Shown one piece after another: positions 17,292 to 26,592 of a DNA stretch of 64,000 bases. Each line of letters starts with the position of its first letter. Within the stretch, counting starts at the first letter, position 1. Position numbers and translations under genes: made by a program. Source of the DNA: Mucilaginibacter lacusdianchii (lineage in GTDB: Bacteria; Bacteroidota; Bacteroidia; Sphingobacteriales; Sphingobacteriaceae); NCBI RefSeq assembly GCF_009770985.1, contig NZ_WSRW01000003.1:295275-359274 (forward strand). Reading direction: 5' to 3'. The notes under the pieces are model-generated. The model made no database searches. It saw only the letters and a program-made list of their open reading frames with translations, and was not told the origin of the DNA.

Positions 17292-19949
17292 ATGAACCAT
17301 GTCTATCTCACCCGCATAGCGGCAATGTTATTGGTAATGTTGTGGTCTGCCGCATTTCAAAAAGTATCGGCCCAAAAACTTTCGGTGTATGGCCTTACGG
17401 TCAATCATCAGGTTAATCCGCTGAGTACTGATAATTTAATGCCAAGGTTTAGCTGGAAGATTAAGTCAGCGCAAAAGAACACCGTTCAGCAATCCTATGA
17501 ACTAAAGGTCGGGGAGTCTACTATGCGTGCAGCAACCGATCAGTCGGTGCTGATTGCTTATCAAGGACCTGGGCTAAAGCCGGGCACCGTTTATTATTGG
17601 AAGGTAAGGGTTAAAGATAATCATGGCAATACGTCGCCATGGTCGGCACAGCAATTTTTTCAAACCGGCATTAAAGCCGATGACTGGACTGCCCAATGGA
17701 TTACAGTAGCTGAAAAAGATACACCGGCTAAAAGCCCGCTTTTCAGAAAAGAGTTTAAACTGCAAAAGTCCATCAAATCGGCTATGCTGTATATCACGGC
17801 AAAAGGGCTTTATGAAGCGCGTATAAACGGAAAACGGGTAAGCGATAATTATTTGGCGCCCGGTTGGACCAGCTATAATAAGCATTTGCAATATCAGGTA
17901 TATAATGTTACTGCCGATTTAAACAAAGGACCAAACGCCATTGGCGTAATATTGGGCGATGGATGGTACAAAGGCCGGGTGGCCTTTAACGACCGGCATA
18001 ACTTTTATGGCGATACCCGTGCATTGCTTATGCAGCTAAAGGTGACCTATACCGATGGCTCCAGCGAAGTGATTAAAACGGATAACAGCTGGAAATACGC
18101 CTATGGCCCAATTCAGGCATCCAGTATATATGATGGCGAAATTTATGATGCCCGCTTGGAAAAGACGGGGTGGGATGCAGCGGCTTATGCGGAAGATAAA
18201 AACTGGGCTAATGTTCGGAGCATAGACAAAGGCAAAGAAGAGCTTATCAGCATGAGCGGGCCACCGGTTACCGAACATGAGGTATTTAAGCCCATGAAAA
18301 TTTTTAAAACCCCTAAGGGTGAACTGGTAGTTGATTTTGGACAGAATCTGGTAGGCTGGGTGGTATTAAAAGCCCAAGGCCCCGTGGGTACTAAAATTAA
18401 GCTAAGCCATGCCGAGGTGTTGGATAAAGCCGGTAATTTTTATACTGCAAACCTGCGTTCGGCCAAACAGCAAAACACCTATATATTAAAAGCAGGCCCT
18501 GAGCAAGTATTTAAGCCGCATTTTACTTTTCAGGGCTTTCGTTATGTGAAAGTAGAAGGTTATCCTAGAGAATTAAAAGCTGAAGATTTAACCGCTGTAG
18601 CGCTATACTCAGATATGGCGCCAACAGGTAAATTCAGCACATCTAATGCCTTACTTAACCAGTTGCAGCATAACATACAATGGGGGCAAAAAGGTAATTT
18701 TGTTGATTTACCTACTGATTGCCCGCAACGTGACGAGCGCCTGGGCTGGACAGGAGATGCGCAGGTGTTTTTTAATACGGCCGCCTACAACATGGATGTT
18801 GCCGGCTTTTTTACCAAGTGGCTAAAAGATGTAAAGGCCGATCAGTTGCCCAACGGAAGTGTGCCTTTTGTGGTTCCTAACGTGTTAAATGCGTCGGACG
18901 CCGGATCAGCCGGGTGGGGCGATGTGGCCACTGTTATTCCCTGGAATTTGTACACCGTTTATGGCGACAAGCAGATACTGGAAACGCAATACGGCAGTAT
19001 GAAAGCTTGGGTCGATTACATTACATCTGTGGCCAAAAACAACCTTTGGAATTCGGGCTCTCACTTTGGCGACTGGCTATTTTACCGCCCGGATGATGAT
19101 AATGATGGCCGGGCCGCTGTTACCGATAAGTATATGATTGCGCAAAGCTTCTATGCAAATTCTACACAATTGCTTATTAATGCGGCAGGTGTGTTAGGTA
19201 AAATGGATGATGTGCAAAAATATACAGCCTTGCTGCAAAACATCAAAAATGCTTATGTTAAAGAATATCTTACAGCTAATGGCAGGCTGGTGTCCAATAC
19301 GCAAACGGCCTATGTGTTGGCTTTACAGTTTGATATGCTTCCGGAAAATTTAAGGCAACAAGCGGCCGAAAGGTTGGTGGCCAACATACGCGATTATGGC
19401 AATCATCTTACCACCGGATTTTTAGGTACACCTTATTTATGCCATGTATTAAGTAAATATGGATTTAACGATGTGGCATATGATTTACTGTTGCAGGAAA
19501 CCTATCCATCATGGTTGTATCCGGTTAAGATGGGTGCCACAACTATTTGGGAAAGATGGGATGGGTTAAAGCCTGATGGTAGCTTTCAAACTATAAGTAT
19601 GAACTCATTCAATCATTACTCTTACGGTGCCATAGGCGATTGGATGTACAAAAATATCACCGGCATTAATCCAGGTGCTAGCAGTTCTGGTTATAAAAAT
19701 ATTATCATCGCGCCAAAACCGGGCGGAAAGCTAACCCATGCTACAGCTGAGTTGGAAACAGTATACGGCGCAATTAAATCCTCGTGGACTATGGATAACG
19801 GCTTGTTTAAACTGAATGTGAGCGTCCCCTGCAATACTACAGCCATAGTGATATTGCCTGATGGAAACAGGCATGAAACAGGATCCGGAGATTACCATTT
19901 TGAATGTAAAGCCGGTACTATAACAACACTGAGCAGTCAGCAAAAGTAA
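17292..19949 (+). CDS. Alpha-L-rhamnosidase, glycoside hydrolase family 78
   Basis: This 885-residue exported enzyme has a signal peptide to about residue 28 (ends V-S-A-Q). A fibronectin-III-like N-terminal domain follows, then beta-sandwich domains (about 150-440), the (alpha/alpha)6 catalytic barrel (about 450-790) and a C-terminal beta domain. The GH78 hallmarks are DCPQRDERLGWTGD at 476-489, with E482 as candidate general acid, and TTIWERWDG, with E754 as candidate base. It removes terminal L-rhamnose from plant glycosides or pectic side chains in the periplasm or at the surface. It follows the sugar-oxidation operon by 89 nt in the same orientation, so released rhamnose may feed that pathway. 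Confidence 0.93.
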   Translation: MNHVYLTRIAAMLLVMLWSAAFQKVSAQKLSVYGLTVNHQVNPLSTDNLMPRFSWKIKSAQKNTVQQSYELKVGESTMRAATDQSVLIAYQGPGLKPGTVYYWKVRVKDNHGNTSPWSAQQFFQTGIKADDWTAQWITVAEKDTPAKSPLFRKEFKLQKSIKSAMLYITAKGLYEARINGKRVSDNYLAPGWTSYNKHLQYQVYNVTADLNKGPNAIGVILGDGWYKGRVAFNDRHNFYGDTRALLMQLKVTYTDGSSEVIKTDNSWKYAYGPIQASSIYDGEIYDARLEKTGWDAAAYAEDKNWANVRSIDKGKEELISMSGPPVTEHEVFKPMKIFKTPKGELVVDFGQNLVGWVVLKAQGPVGTKIKLSHAEVLDKAGNFYTANLRSAKQQNTYILKAGPEQVFKPHFTFQGFRYVKVEGYPRELKAEDLTAVALYSDMAPTGKFSTSNALLNQLQHNIQWGQKGNFVDLPTDCPQRDERLGWTGDAQVFFNTAAYNMDVAGFFTKWLKDVKADQLPNGSVPFVVPNVLNASDAGSAGWGDVATVIPWNLYTVYGDKQILETQYGSMKAWVDYITSVAKNNLWNSGSHFGDWLFYRPDDDNDGRAAVTDKYMIAQSFYANSTQLLINAAGVLGKMDDVQKYTALLQNIKNAYVKEYLTANGRLVSNTQTAYVLALQFDMLPENLRQQAAERLVANIRDYGNHLTTGFLGTPYLCHVLSKYGFNDVAYDLLLQETYPSWLYPVKMGATTIWERWDGLKPDGSFQTISMNSFNHYSYGAIGDWMYKNITGINPGASSSGYKNIIIAPKPGGKLTHATAELETVYGAIKSSWTMDNGLFKLNVSVPCNTTAIVILPDGNRHETGSGDYHFECKAGTITTLSSQQK

Positions 19950-20007
19950 ACAGTAAGTACGCCGGATAAATCTCTTTTCTATTTAAGAAGCTGATACAAT
20001 ACTATTG

Positions 20008-20015
20008 TACTTTTG
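20008..20015 (+). promoter_or_regulatory. Possible -7 element upstream of the HopJ-family gene
   Basis: TACTTTTG fits TAnnTTTG. The upstream -33 region has only TTTA, 22 nt away. The start codon is 90 nt downstream. Confidence 0.3.
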
Positions 20016-20104
20016 CAGCAATTGCTACCGGCTGTTTAATTGTGCAAATGATATCACAACAGACGGTAGGCCTGGGCAAAATTTAGCTTTTAAACAAATT
20101 TTAA

Positions 20105-20446
20105 ATGAAAGAACAATTAGTTGAATTGATCAACAATCTAAAAAGTCAGTCGCTTGTATTTAATGATGTTATCAAGTTTATAGAAACCTACTACCAGCAT
20201 CAGCCAACCGCATTTAAAAATGGTGATGTGTACAACGAAGCCACTCAAAATCAAGGCAGCGCCAAGGTGTTTGCTTTTGGTAAGCTTAATAATTTGAGTG
20301 AAGAAGATACCCTGTGTTTATTTGCCGAACATTACCAATCTGTACTGAATCATCCGGATGCGGCAGACCATCAAAACATAAGGCAGTTTATGGTTCATGG
20401 ATGGTCGGGAGTAGTATTTGAAGGTGAGGCATTATTAGCAAAATAA
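20105..20446 (+). CDS. HopJ-family protein
   Basis: This 113-residue soluble protein resembles the HopJ type III effector family: an N-terminal helical part (FNDVIKFIETYYQHQPTAF), the signature AFKNGDVYNEATQNQGSAKVF, and HQNIRQFMVHGWSGVVF near the end. Despite the family name, many bacteria without a type III system carry it as an ordinary cytoplasmic protein, and no secretion genes occur here. Its biochemical role is unknown. It is a single-gene unit followed by a strong hairpin. Confidence 0.85.
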   Translation: MKEQLVELINNLKSQSLVFNDVIKFIETYYQHQPTAFKNGDVYNEATQNQGSAKVFAFGKLNNLSEEDTLCLFAEHYQSVLNHPDAADHQNIRQFMVHGWSGVVFEGEALLAK

Positions 20447-20460
20447 TTGCGTATGATTAT

Positions 20461-20496
20461 TTACGGTAGGCCTGCCATTGCGTTGGCTTACCGTAA
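20461..20496. terminator. Strong 12-bp hairpin downstream of the HopJ-family gene
   Basis: TTACGGTAGGCC (20461-20472) pairs with GGCTTACCGTAA (20485-20496) over 12 bp with one G-U, around a 12-nt loop. It sits 15 nt after the stop codon. No U tract follows, so it may end or protect the mRNA. Confidence 0.45.
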
Positions 20497-20635
20497 GTAA
20501 ATTGTATGATCTATGTCTGATATTTTATGTGTTAGTGTTTAAGTTTTTTAAGCCATTAACTCGGGTTTGATAAGCAAGGTTAAACAAGGTGGTTGTGTCT
20601 GTGTTGTAGTCTTACATCTATCAAGAGTACTATAT

Positions 20636-20938
20636 ATGATCAAATCAACCGAAACCACTACTGCAGCCCGGTTTATGTTTGTTTACAACGAAGAAATAAT
20701 TTTTTGTACATCAGATTTAAACGCCTACAAAAAAGCTATCAATCCACATGATATAGGCCAGATTTCTTCGCAAGATCAGGTCCTTATCCACGAAGAAGCG
20801 TATACTATTGAAAGTATACAAATTGAACACTATTCGTGGCCTATGGATCATCCCACACCTAATCAGGCTGGGCAACCGTATCTATATACGATTAACGTAA
20901 CATTAAACCTTTCGAAAACATCTGATGATCAGTATTAA
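20636..20938 (+). CDS. Small protein of unknown function
   Basis: The 100-residue product is counted from the ATG at 20636 (MIKSTETTTAARFMFVYNEE). An upstream in-frame start at 20567 would add 23 residues of unlikely composition. It has no signal peptide or membrane helix and looks like a small mixed alpha/beta protein. I recognise no family. It lies between the HopJ-like gene and the converging ABC transporter gene. Confidence 0.5.
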   Translation: MIKSTETTTAARFMFVYNEEIIFCTSDLNAYKKAINPHDIGQISSQDQVLIHEEAYTIESIQIEHYSWPMDHPTPNQAGQPYLYTINVTLNLSKTSDDQY

Positions 20939-20994
20939 TCTTAACCGGCTTGTGTTATGGCTTTAAAAGTTTACCGCTATTAATTGGGAGTTTT

Positions 20995-22830
20995 TTATTT
21001 GTATCCCATGGCTTGTAAATTAAACAAGTTGGCATAGTGTCCGCCTTTGATAAGCAATTCTTCATGAGTGCCCATCTCCGCTATCTGTCCTTTTTCTAGC
21101 ACTAAAATGCGGTCGGCCATCCTAACGGTAGAAAACCGGTGCGATATCAATACGGCCATGCGGCCTTGGGTTAATTCAGTAAAGCGTTCAAAAACCTCAA
21201 ACTCAGCCCGGGCATCAAGTGCAGATGTGGGCTCATCCAGTATCAGCAACTGTGCATTGCGCATGTAAGCTCGGGCAATGGCTATTTTTTGCCATTGCCC
21301 GCCCGATAGCTCAACACCTTCTGCAAACCGTTTGCCCAACATTTGCGCATAGCCCCCCGGCAGCCCTTGAGCAACCTCTTCGGCCAAACTTAGCCGCGCA
21401 GACATATGGATAAGGTCTTCGTTCTCTGATTCGCGGATATTGCCTGCTGCAATGTTTTGCGAAAAGGTCATTTGGTAACGCAAAAAATCCTGAAATATAA
21501 TGCCGATATGTTGCCGAAGCTCTACTAAATCATATTTTTTCAAATCATAACCATCCAGCAAAATACGGCCTTCGGTAGGGTCATATAATCTGGCCAGTAA
21601 TTTAACCAGGGTGGTTTTTCCGGCGCCATTTTCGCCAACCAGTGCCAGTTTTTCACCGGGATGTAGCGTAAAATTTAAATGCCGGTTGGCCCAACGCTCA
21701 CTGCCTTCATATTTAAAGCCTACATTCTCAAAAGTAAAGCCGTTACATATGGGGTTGGGCAAAGGCCTTGGTGTGGGCGAGTTATGGATTTTAGGTTTGA
21801 TGTCAAAGAATTCAAAAAAGTCGCGCAAATAAATAGCACCCTGTGATACCGCAGAAAAACGTGTAAGTACACCTTCCAGCAAGCTTCTTAATTGCCTGAA
21901 AGAACCGGCCAGAAAAGTAAGTTCGCCAATAGAAAGGTGGCCGCTAATGGTGCGTACAATCATAAATAGATATGCACCGTAATAGCCCGTGCTGCCTATC
22001 AAGGCAAAAAGAGTACCCCATAATGAACGTTGTACGGCAATGCGTTTATTATCGGTATAAAACTGGATAGCTAGCTTTTTAAACCGGTTGATGATAAAGC
22101 CAGATAAGTTAAAAATCTTAATTTCTTTAGCTGTTTCGTCGCTGGCACCCAAGTAGCGTAAATAATCCAGTTCGCGCCGTTGGGGCGTTTGGCTTCTGGA
22201 CAGGGCATAAGTTTGATCGTTAAAATAAGATTCGCCTAAAAATGCCGGCAAAATGGCAACCAGCAAAAGCAGAATAAGCCACGGATTAAAAGCAAGTAGC
22301 CCGGCGGCCAAAAAAGTCATCGTAATTAAATCCTGCACTTGGCTTAATACCTGCGACAGCAATATCGTTCGTCCAACGGTTTGTTGCCTGGCCCGTTCCA
22401 GCTTATCGTAAAATACAGCATCTTCAAACTGGTCCAAATCAAGCGTTGCGGCATGCTCCATTATCTTTACCGATGTATGGTTAGAAAATAGGTCGCCTAA
22501 CAGGCTATCCATTAAATTGATAATCCGGCTAAGAGCATCAGAAACAATGGCCAATATGAATTCAGCAGTTACCAGTTTCCATAAATAAGTATGCGATGTT
22601 GTAACTGTTGTTGCTCTGTTCAAATGAATAACCTCATCAATAATAAGCTTGCCAACATACAGTATAAGTAGCGGAAAAGCTGCCTTTACAATGCGCAGCA
22701 AACTGCTGGTGAGCATCATTTTTGGGCTGGCTTGCCACACTAGTTTAAAAAATGCAGGCAAATTGCTAAGTGCCTTTAGCCGTTCTTTCCAGCTAGGCTT
22801 GGGTGTTGGTTTAAATACAGGTCTTCTCAA
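20995..22830 (-). CDS. ABC transporter, fused permease and ATPase
   Basis: This 611-residue exporter half-transporter has a transmembrane domain with five or six helices over about residues 35-330 and a nucleotide-binding domain over about 360-600. Walker A is GENGAGKTT at 399-407. Further on come the Q-loop in IGIIFQDF, signature ELSGGQWQK, Walker B LLILDEPTSALDA and the H-loop in VLISHRFS. It should work as a homodimer in the inner membrane, exporting a lipid, peptide or drug. The sequence does not tell which. It is transcribed divergently from the SNF2 helicase gene. Confidence 0.92.
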   Translation of the reverse strand: MRRPVFKPTPKPSWKERLKALSNLPAFFKLVWQASPKMMLTSSLLRIVKAAFPLLILYVGKLIIDEVIHLNRATTVTTSHTYLWKLVTAEFILAIVSDALSRIINLMDSLLGDLFSNHTSVKIMEHAATLDLDQFEDAVFYDKLERARQQTVGRTILLSQVLSQVQDLITMTFLAAGLLAFNPWLILLLLVAILPAFLGESYFNDQTYALSRSQTPQRRELDYLRYLGASDETAKEIKIFNLSGFIINRFKKLAIQFYTDNKRIAVQRSLWGTLFALIGSTGYYGAYLFMIVRTISGHLSIGELTFLAGSFRQLRSLLEGVLTRFSAVSQGAIYLRDFFEFFDIKPKIHNSPTPRPLPNPICNGFTFENVGFKYEGSERWANRHLNFTLHPGEKLALVGENGAGKTTLVKLLARLYDPTEGRILLDGYDLKKYDLVELRQHIGIIFQDFLRYQMTFSQNIAAGNIRESENEDLIHMSARLSLAEEVAQGLPGGYAQMLGKRFAEGVELSGGQWQKIAIARAYMRNAQLLILDEPTSALDARAEFEVFERFTELTQGRMAVLISHRFSTVRMADRILVLEKGQIAEMGTHEELLIKGGHYANLFNLQAMGYK

Positions 22831-22979
22831 TGCTAAACTTAACGTGTTTGTGTAAAGATATGGACTATGATTAGAGTAGATACGTTAACAAGCGTGATGA
22901 TTTTAAATATTGCATTTCAATTGATTGTTTATGATATTTAGCCTCTGTTTTAGACAAAGCCTGCGTGATAACACATTTA

Positions 22980-25900
22980 ATGACGAGAGCGAATAGCGGC
23001 GACAAACACAATCTGGTATTTAAAGGCGCCAACATTGCCAACTTAACCGAAACCCTTATTGCGCGCCATACCAGCGGCTCAATAGATTGGGATGGCAAAG
23101 CATGGCAAAACGTTACGCCGCAATATCTGGACATCAACAGCGGCGCATTTACCAGTTTTTTTGCTTCGGCTACTTCTGCGGTGGTAATCATCACCCAGCA
23201 AAAAGATGGTTTACATATCTCGTGCGACTGTACGGCCGGGCCGGGTATGCTTTGCGAACATCAGGCAGAGGTGCTGTGGGCCATTGTCAAGAAAGAGGAG
23301 TTTCGCTTATTTTTTGATGATGCCTTACGCTATAATAAGCTTCGTAAATTCGCTGCTGATTATGGGCTGGAACAAGAGGCCAATCTGGATCAATACTTTA
23401 GCATTGCTTATATTAACAAAAAACTGCACCTGGCGCCTAAGTCGCCCGCACTGCTGCCAGTTACCAAAGAAAGCTTAAATACTTTACAGCAACTTATAGT
23501 TCAGGATAGTATTCTGCCGCATACTGCTGCTAATGAGGGTCAACAGATAACTTGTGTGGTACTCAAACAGCATAAGTATTATAAATATCTTTTTATAGAG
23601 CTATACCAGACGCAAACCACCCGGGAAGGTAAAATTAAAAATCCGCTCACGTTTTTGCCGCCTTTAGATCAGGTTTGGCAAACGGAAGATGCTGAACAAT
23701 TGAAGTTTTTTACCGGTATAAATAAGTTTCAAAATCATTTAAACAGCAAGCGTAGCGACGCAGATATAGCTGCGTTAAGGGCGGTGGTTAAAAATCCGTT
23801 AGGGTATCCTTTTTATTATCATAACAGCGAAGTGTCTGATAAAATAACCGCCGCATCTGTAATGCCGGTAGTTGTAAAATCATTACCGAATCAATTAACG
23901 CTGACGGTTGCTCAGAAAGGTAATTTTTTTGAGATAGCGGGCAATGTCAAAATAGCTGGAGAGACGTACGAGTTGAAGTCGATGCAAGTTGTTCTTACTT
24001 ACTTTGTAAAGGCTGGCGAAGTGTTTTATTTAGCCGATAACCTGCAGGTGCTCAATGTGATTGAGTTATTTGCCGGTAAGCCCGAAAATTTGCTGATACA
24101 TCAAAGTAAATATCCCGAGTTTAAATTACAGGTGCTTTCTAAACTGGAAGATAAAATTCATATGCGTTACCAGCATATAAAACCGGCAACATCTATACAG
24201 TTGCAACAGCAGGGCTTTAATGCGGAAACAGAGAGCATTATTTACCTGTCTGATTTCGGTTCTCATGTAATGCTGATTCCGGTAATGCGCTATGGCGAGG
24301 TAGAGATATCCACACGTACAAAAAGGCAGATTTATAGTGTAGATAACCGGGGTAACGAGTTTATGGTGCAACGTAACGAGGCTGAAGAAGATGATTTTAC
24401 GGCCTTACTTATTAAACAGCACCCGCAGTTTGAAGAACAGTTATATGATAATGACCTGCATTATTTCTATCTGCACAAAAGGCATTTTTTAGATGAAGAC
24501 TGGTTTTTGAATGTGTTTGAAGAATGGAGAAGCCATCGTATTACTATACTGGGTTTTAACGAGTTGGAAGGCAATCAGTTGAATCCACACAAAGTTAAAA
24601 TTAGTATTAAAGTACTAAGCGGTATCAACTGGTTTAACGTGCAGGTAGGTGTGCGCTTTGGTAAAACCCGCGCAGCGTTAAAGAAAATATACCGGGCGGT
24701 AAAAAACAAATGTAAATACATTCAGCTCGACGACGGTACGCTAGGTGTATTGCCCATCGAGTGGCTCGAAAAGTTTGAAGGGTATTTTAACTCGGGCGAG
24801 GTGGCCGACGATGAAACCATTCGCGTTCCTAAAATTAACTACACGGCTATTGAGCGATACTACGATGCCGAGCAGTTGGACGAGGGTGTGTTGGACGAAC
24901 TAAATATTTACCGCAGGCAACTGGCCGATTTTAGCGAGATTAAAGACATTCCGGTACCTGATGGCTTAACCGGAACGCTGCGTCATTACCAAAAGCAGGG
25001 CTTAAACTGGCTTAACTTTTTGGATGATTTTAACTTTGGCGGTTGTTTGGCCGATGATATGGGCTTAGGTAAAACTATTCAAATCATCGCCTTTATCCTG
25101 TCGCAGCGTACTAAAGTAAGTCATAATACTAATTTGCTGGTGGTGCCAACATCACTGATATTTAATTGGCAGCAGGAAGTTGAAAAGTTTGCGCCATCTA
25201 TAAAAATGCATACCATATATGGAGCTAATCGTATCAAAAGTATTGAAGCGTTCGATCAATACGAGATTGTGCTTACTTCTTATGGTACCTTACTATCTGA
25301 TATTAACTTTTTAAAAGACTACACTTTCAATTATGTTTTTCTGGACGAGTCGCAAAATATCAAAAATCCTGAATCACAACGCTACAAAGCTGCCCGTTTG
25401 CTAAAAGCCCGAAACCGGGTGGTGATTACCGGAACGCCCATAGAGAATAACACTTTTGATCTGTACGGGCAGTTGTCCTTCGCTTGCCCAGGGTTGCTGG
25501 GTAGCAAGCAGTATTTTAAGGATATCTATTCATCGCCCATTGATAGTTTTAAAAGTAGGAAGCGGGCAGTGGAACTGCAAGAAAAAATAAAGCCGTTTAT
25601 TTTACGTCGCACCAAGCAGCAGGTAGCTACCGAACTGCCCGAAAAAACCGAGATGGTGCTGTACTGCGAGATGCAGCCGCCGCAGCGCAAAATTTATGAT
25701 GCCTACGAAAAAGAGTTTCGTGAATATATCTCGGCCACTACGGGCGATGTGTTAAAGAAGAGCGCTATGAATGTGCTAAAGGGCTTAACCAAACTTCGGC
25801 AAATATGCAACTCGCCACTACTGCTCAAAGGCGAAAAGATGCCGGGCGATGCTGCTATTAAAATTGACGTTTTGATGGAGCAGATAGAAGAGAAGCGTTC

Positions 25901-26372
25901 GCAGCATAAAATTCTGGTGTTTTCGCAGTTTGTATCCATGCTGGATTTGATTCGTAAAGACCTGGTGAGAAAGGGTATAGGCCATACCTATTTAAGCGGG
26001 CAAACCAGAAACCGCGAGGCTGTGGTTACCGAGTTTCAAACCAACCCGCATGTTCGTGTTTTTCTCATTAGCCTTAAAGCTGGCGGTACCGGACTTAACC
26101 TTACCGAGGCAGATTATGTTTACCTGATAGACCCTTGGTGGAACCCGGCTGTAGAAAACCAAGCTATTGACCGTAGCCACCGCATTGGTCAGGATAAAAA
26201 TATTGTGGCCGTCAGGCTGATATGTCCCAACACGGTAGAAGATAAAATAACGGTGCTGCAGCAAGCCAAAAGGGATTTAGCACGGGATTTAGTAAAAACG
26301 GACGCCTCGTTTATACAATCGCTTAAAAAAGAAGATCTGCTGAACTTGTTAGGACATACTAGTGACGATTAA
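22980..26372 (+). CDS. SWIM zinc-finger SNF2-family DEAD/DEAH-like helicase
   Basis: This protein has about 1130 residues. An N-terminal SWIM finger (CDCTAGPGMLCEH, Cys-x-Cys then Cys-x-His, about residues 82-94) leads a bacterial SNF2 N-terminal region. The SNF2 ATPase core covers the C-terminal third: motif I ADDMGLGKT, motif II DESQ in place of DEAH, motif III GTPIENN, and motifs V-VI SLKAGGTGLNLT and QAIDRSHRIGQ. Such proteins translocate on double-stranded DNA and remodel protein-DNA complexes; bacterial RapA-like and SWIM-SNF2 proteins are linked to transcription or repair. An in-frame GTG at 22965 would add five residues; I prefer the ATG. The gene converges on xseB with a 13-nt gap. 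Confidence 0.92.
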   Translation: MTRANSGDKHNLVFKGANIANLTETLIARHTSGSIDWDGKAWQNVTPQYLDINSGAFTSFFASATSAVVIITQQKDGLHISCDCTAGPGMLCEHQAEVLWAIVKKEEFRLFFDDALRYNKLRKFAADYGLEQEANLDQYFSIAYINKKLHLAPKSPALLPVTKESLNTLQQLIVQDSILPHTAANEGQQITCVVLKQHKYYKYLFIELYQTQTTREGKIKNPLTFLPPLDQVWQTEDAEQLKFFTGINKFQNHLNSKRSDADIAALRAVVKNPLGYPFYYHNSEVSDKITAASVMPVVVKSLPNQLTLTVAQKGNFFEIAGNVKIAGETYELKSMQVVLTYFVKAGEVFYLADNLQVLNVIELFAGKPENLLIHQSKYPEFKLQVLSKLEDKIHMRYQHIKPATSIQLQQQGFNAETESIIYLSDFGSHVMLIPVMRYGEVEISTRTKRQIYSVDNRGNEFMVQRNEAEEDDFTALLIKQHPQFEEQLYDNDLHYFYLHKRHFLDEDWFLNVFEEWRSHRITILGFNELEGNQLNPHKVKISIKVLSGINWFNVQVGVRFGKTRAALKKIYRAVKNKCKYIQLDDGTLGVLPIEWLEKFEGYFNSGEVADDETIRVPKINYTAIERYYDAEQLDEGVLDELNIYRRQLADFSEIKDIPVPDGLTGTLRHYQKQGLNWLNFLDDFNFGGCLADDMGLGKTIQIIAFILSQRTKVSHNTNLLVVPTSLIFNWQQEVEKFAPSIKMHTIYGANRIKSIEAFDQYEIVLTSYGTLLSDINFLKDYTFNYVFLDESQNIKNPESQRYKAARLLKARNRVVITGTPIENNTFDLYGQLSFACPGLLGSKQYFKDIYSSPIDSFKSRKRAVELQEKIKPFILRRTKQQVATELPEKTEMVLYCEMQPPQRKIYDAYEKEFREYISATTGDVLKKSAMNVLKGLTKLRQICNSPLLLKGEKMPGDAAIKIDVLMEQIEEKRSQHKILVFSQFVSMLDLIRKDLVRKGIGHTYLSGQTRNREAVVTEFQTNPHVRVFLISLKAGGTGLNLTEADYVYLIDPWWNPAVENQAIDRSHRIGQDKNIVAVRLICPNTVEDKITVLQQAKRDLARDLVKTDASFIQSLKKEDLLNLLGHTSDD

Positions 26373-26385
26373 AGCAGCCGGCATT

Positions 26386-26592
26386 TTATTCATCATTTTG
26401 TTCCATTTGGGTGATGATTTGGTTTACTTCCGATTCGGCATTTTGTAGCTTGGTTTTGCAAAGGCTCACCAAGTACGATGCACGCTTAACTTTTGCGGCC
26501 AGCTCGTCAACCGACATGGTTTCTGATTCCAGTTCGCGGGCAATGGCTGTTAGCTCAGTATAAGCTTGTTCATAGGTTATTGTCTCTTTCAT
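26386..26592 (-). CDS. xseB: Exodeoxyribonuclease VII small subunit
   Basis: This 68-residue protein is all helical with the XseB pattern: YEQAYTELTAIARELES, then MSVDELAAKVKRAS and CKTKLQNAESEV. Several small subunits bind the long helices of XseA and the complex degrades single-stranded DNA to oligonucleotides. Its start overlaps the end of xseA by 23 nt, which indicates translational coupling. The length is normal for the family. Confidence 0.93.
   Translation of the reverse strand: MKETITYEQAYTELTAIARELESETMSVDELAAKVKRASYLVSLCKTKLQNAESEVNQIITQMEQNDE

Noticed and set aside
20105..20446. Reading the HopJ-family gene as proof of a type III secretion system
   Set aside because: No secretion genes are present and the family is widespread in non-pathogens.
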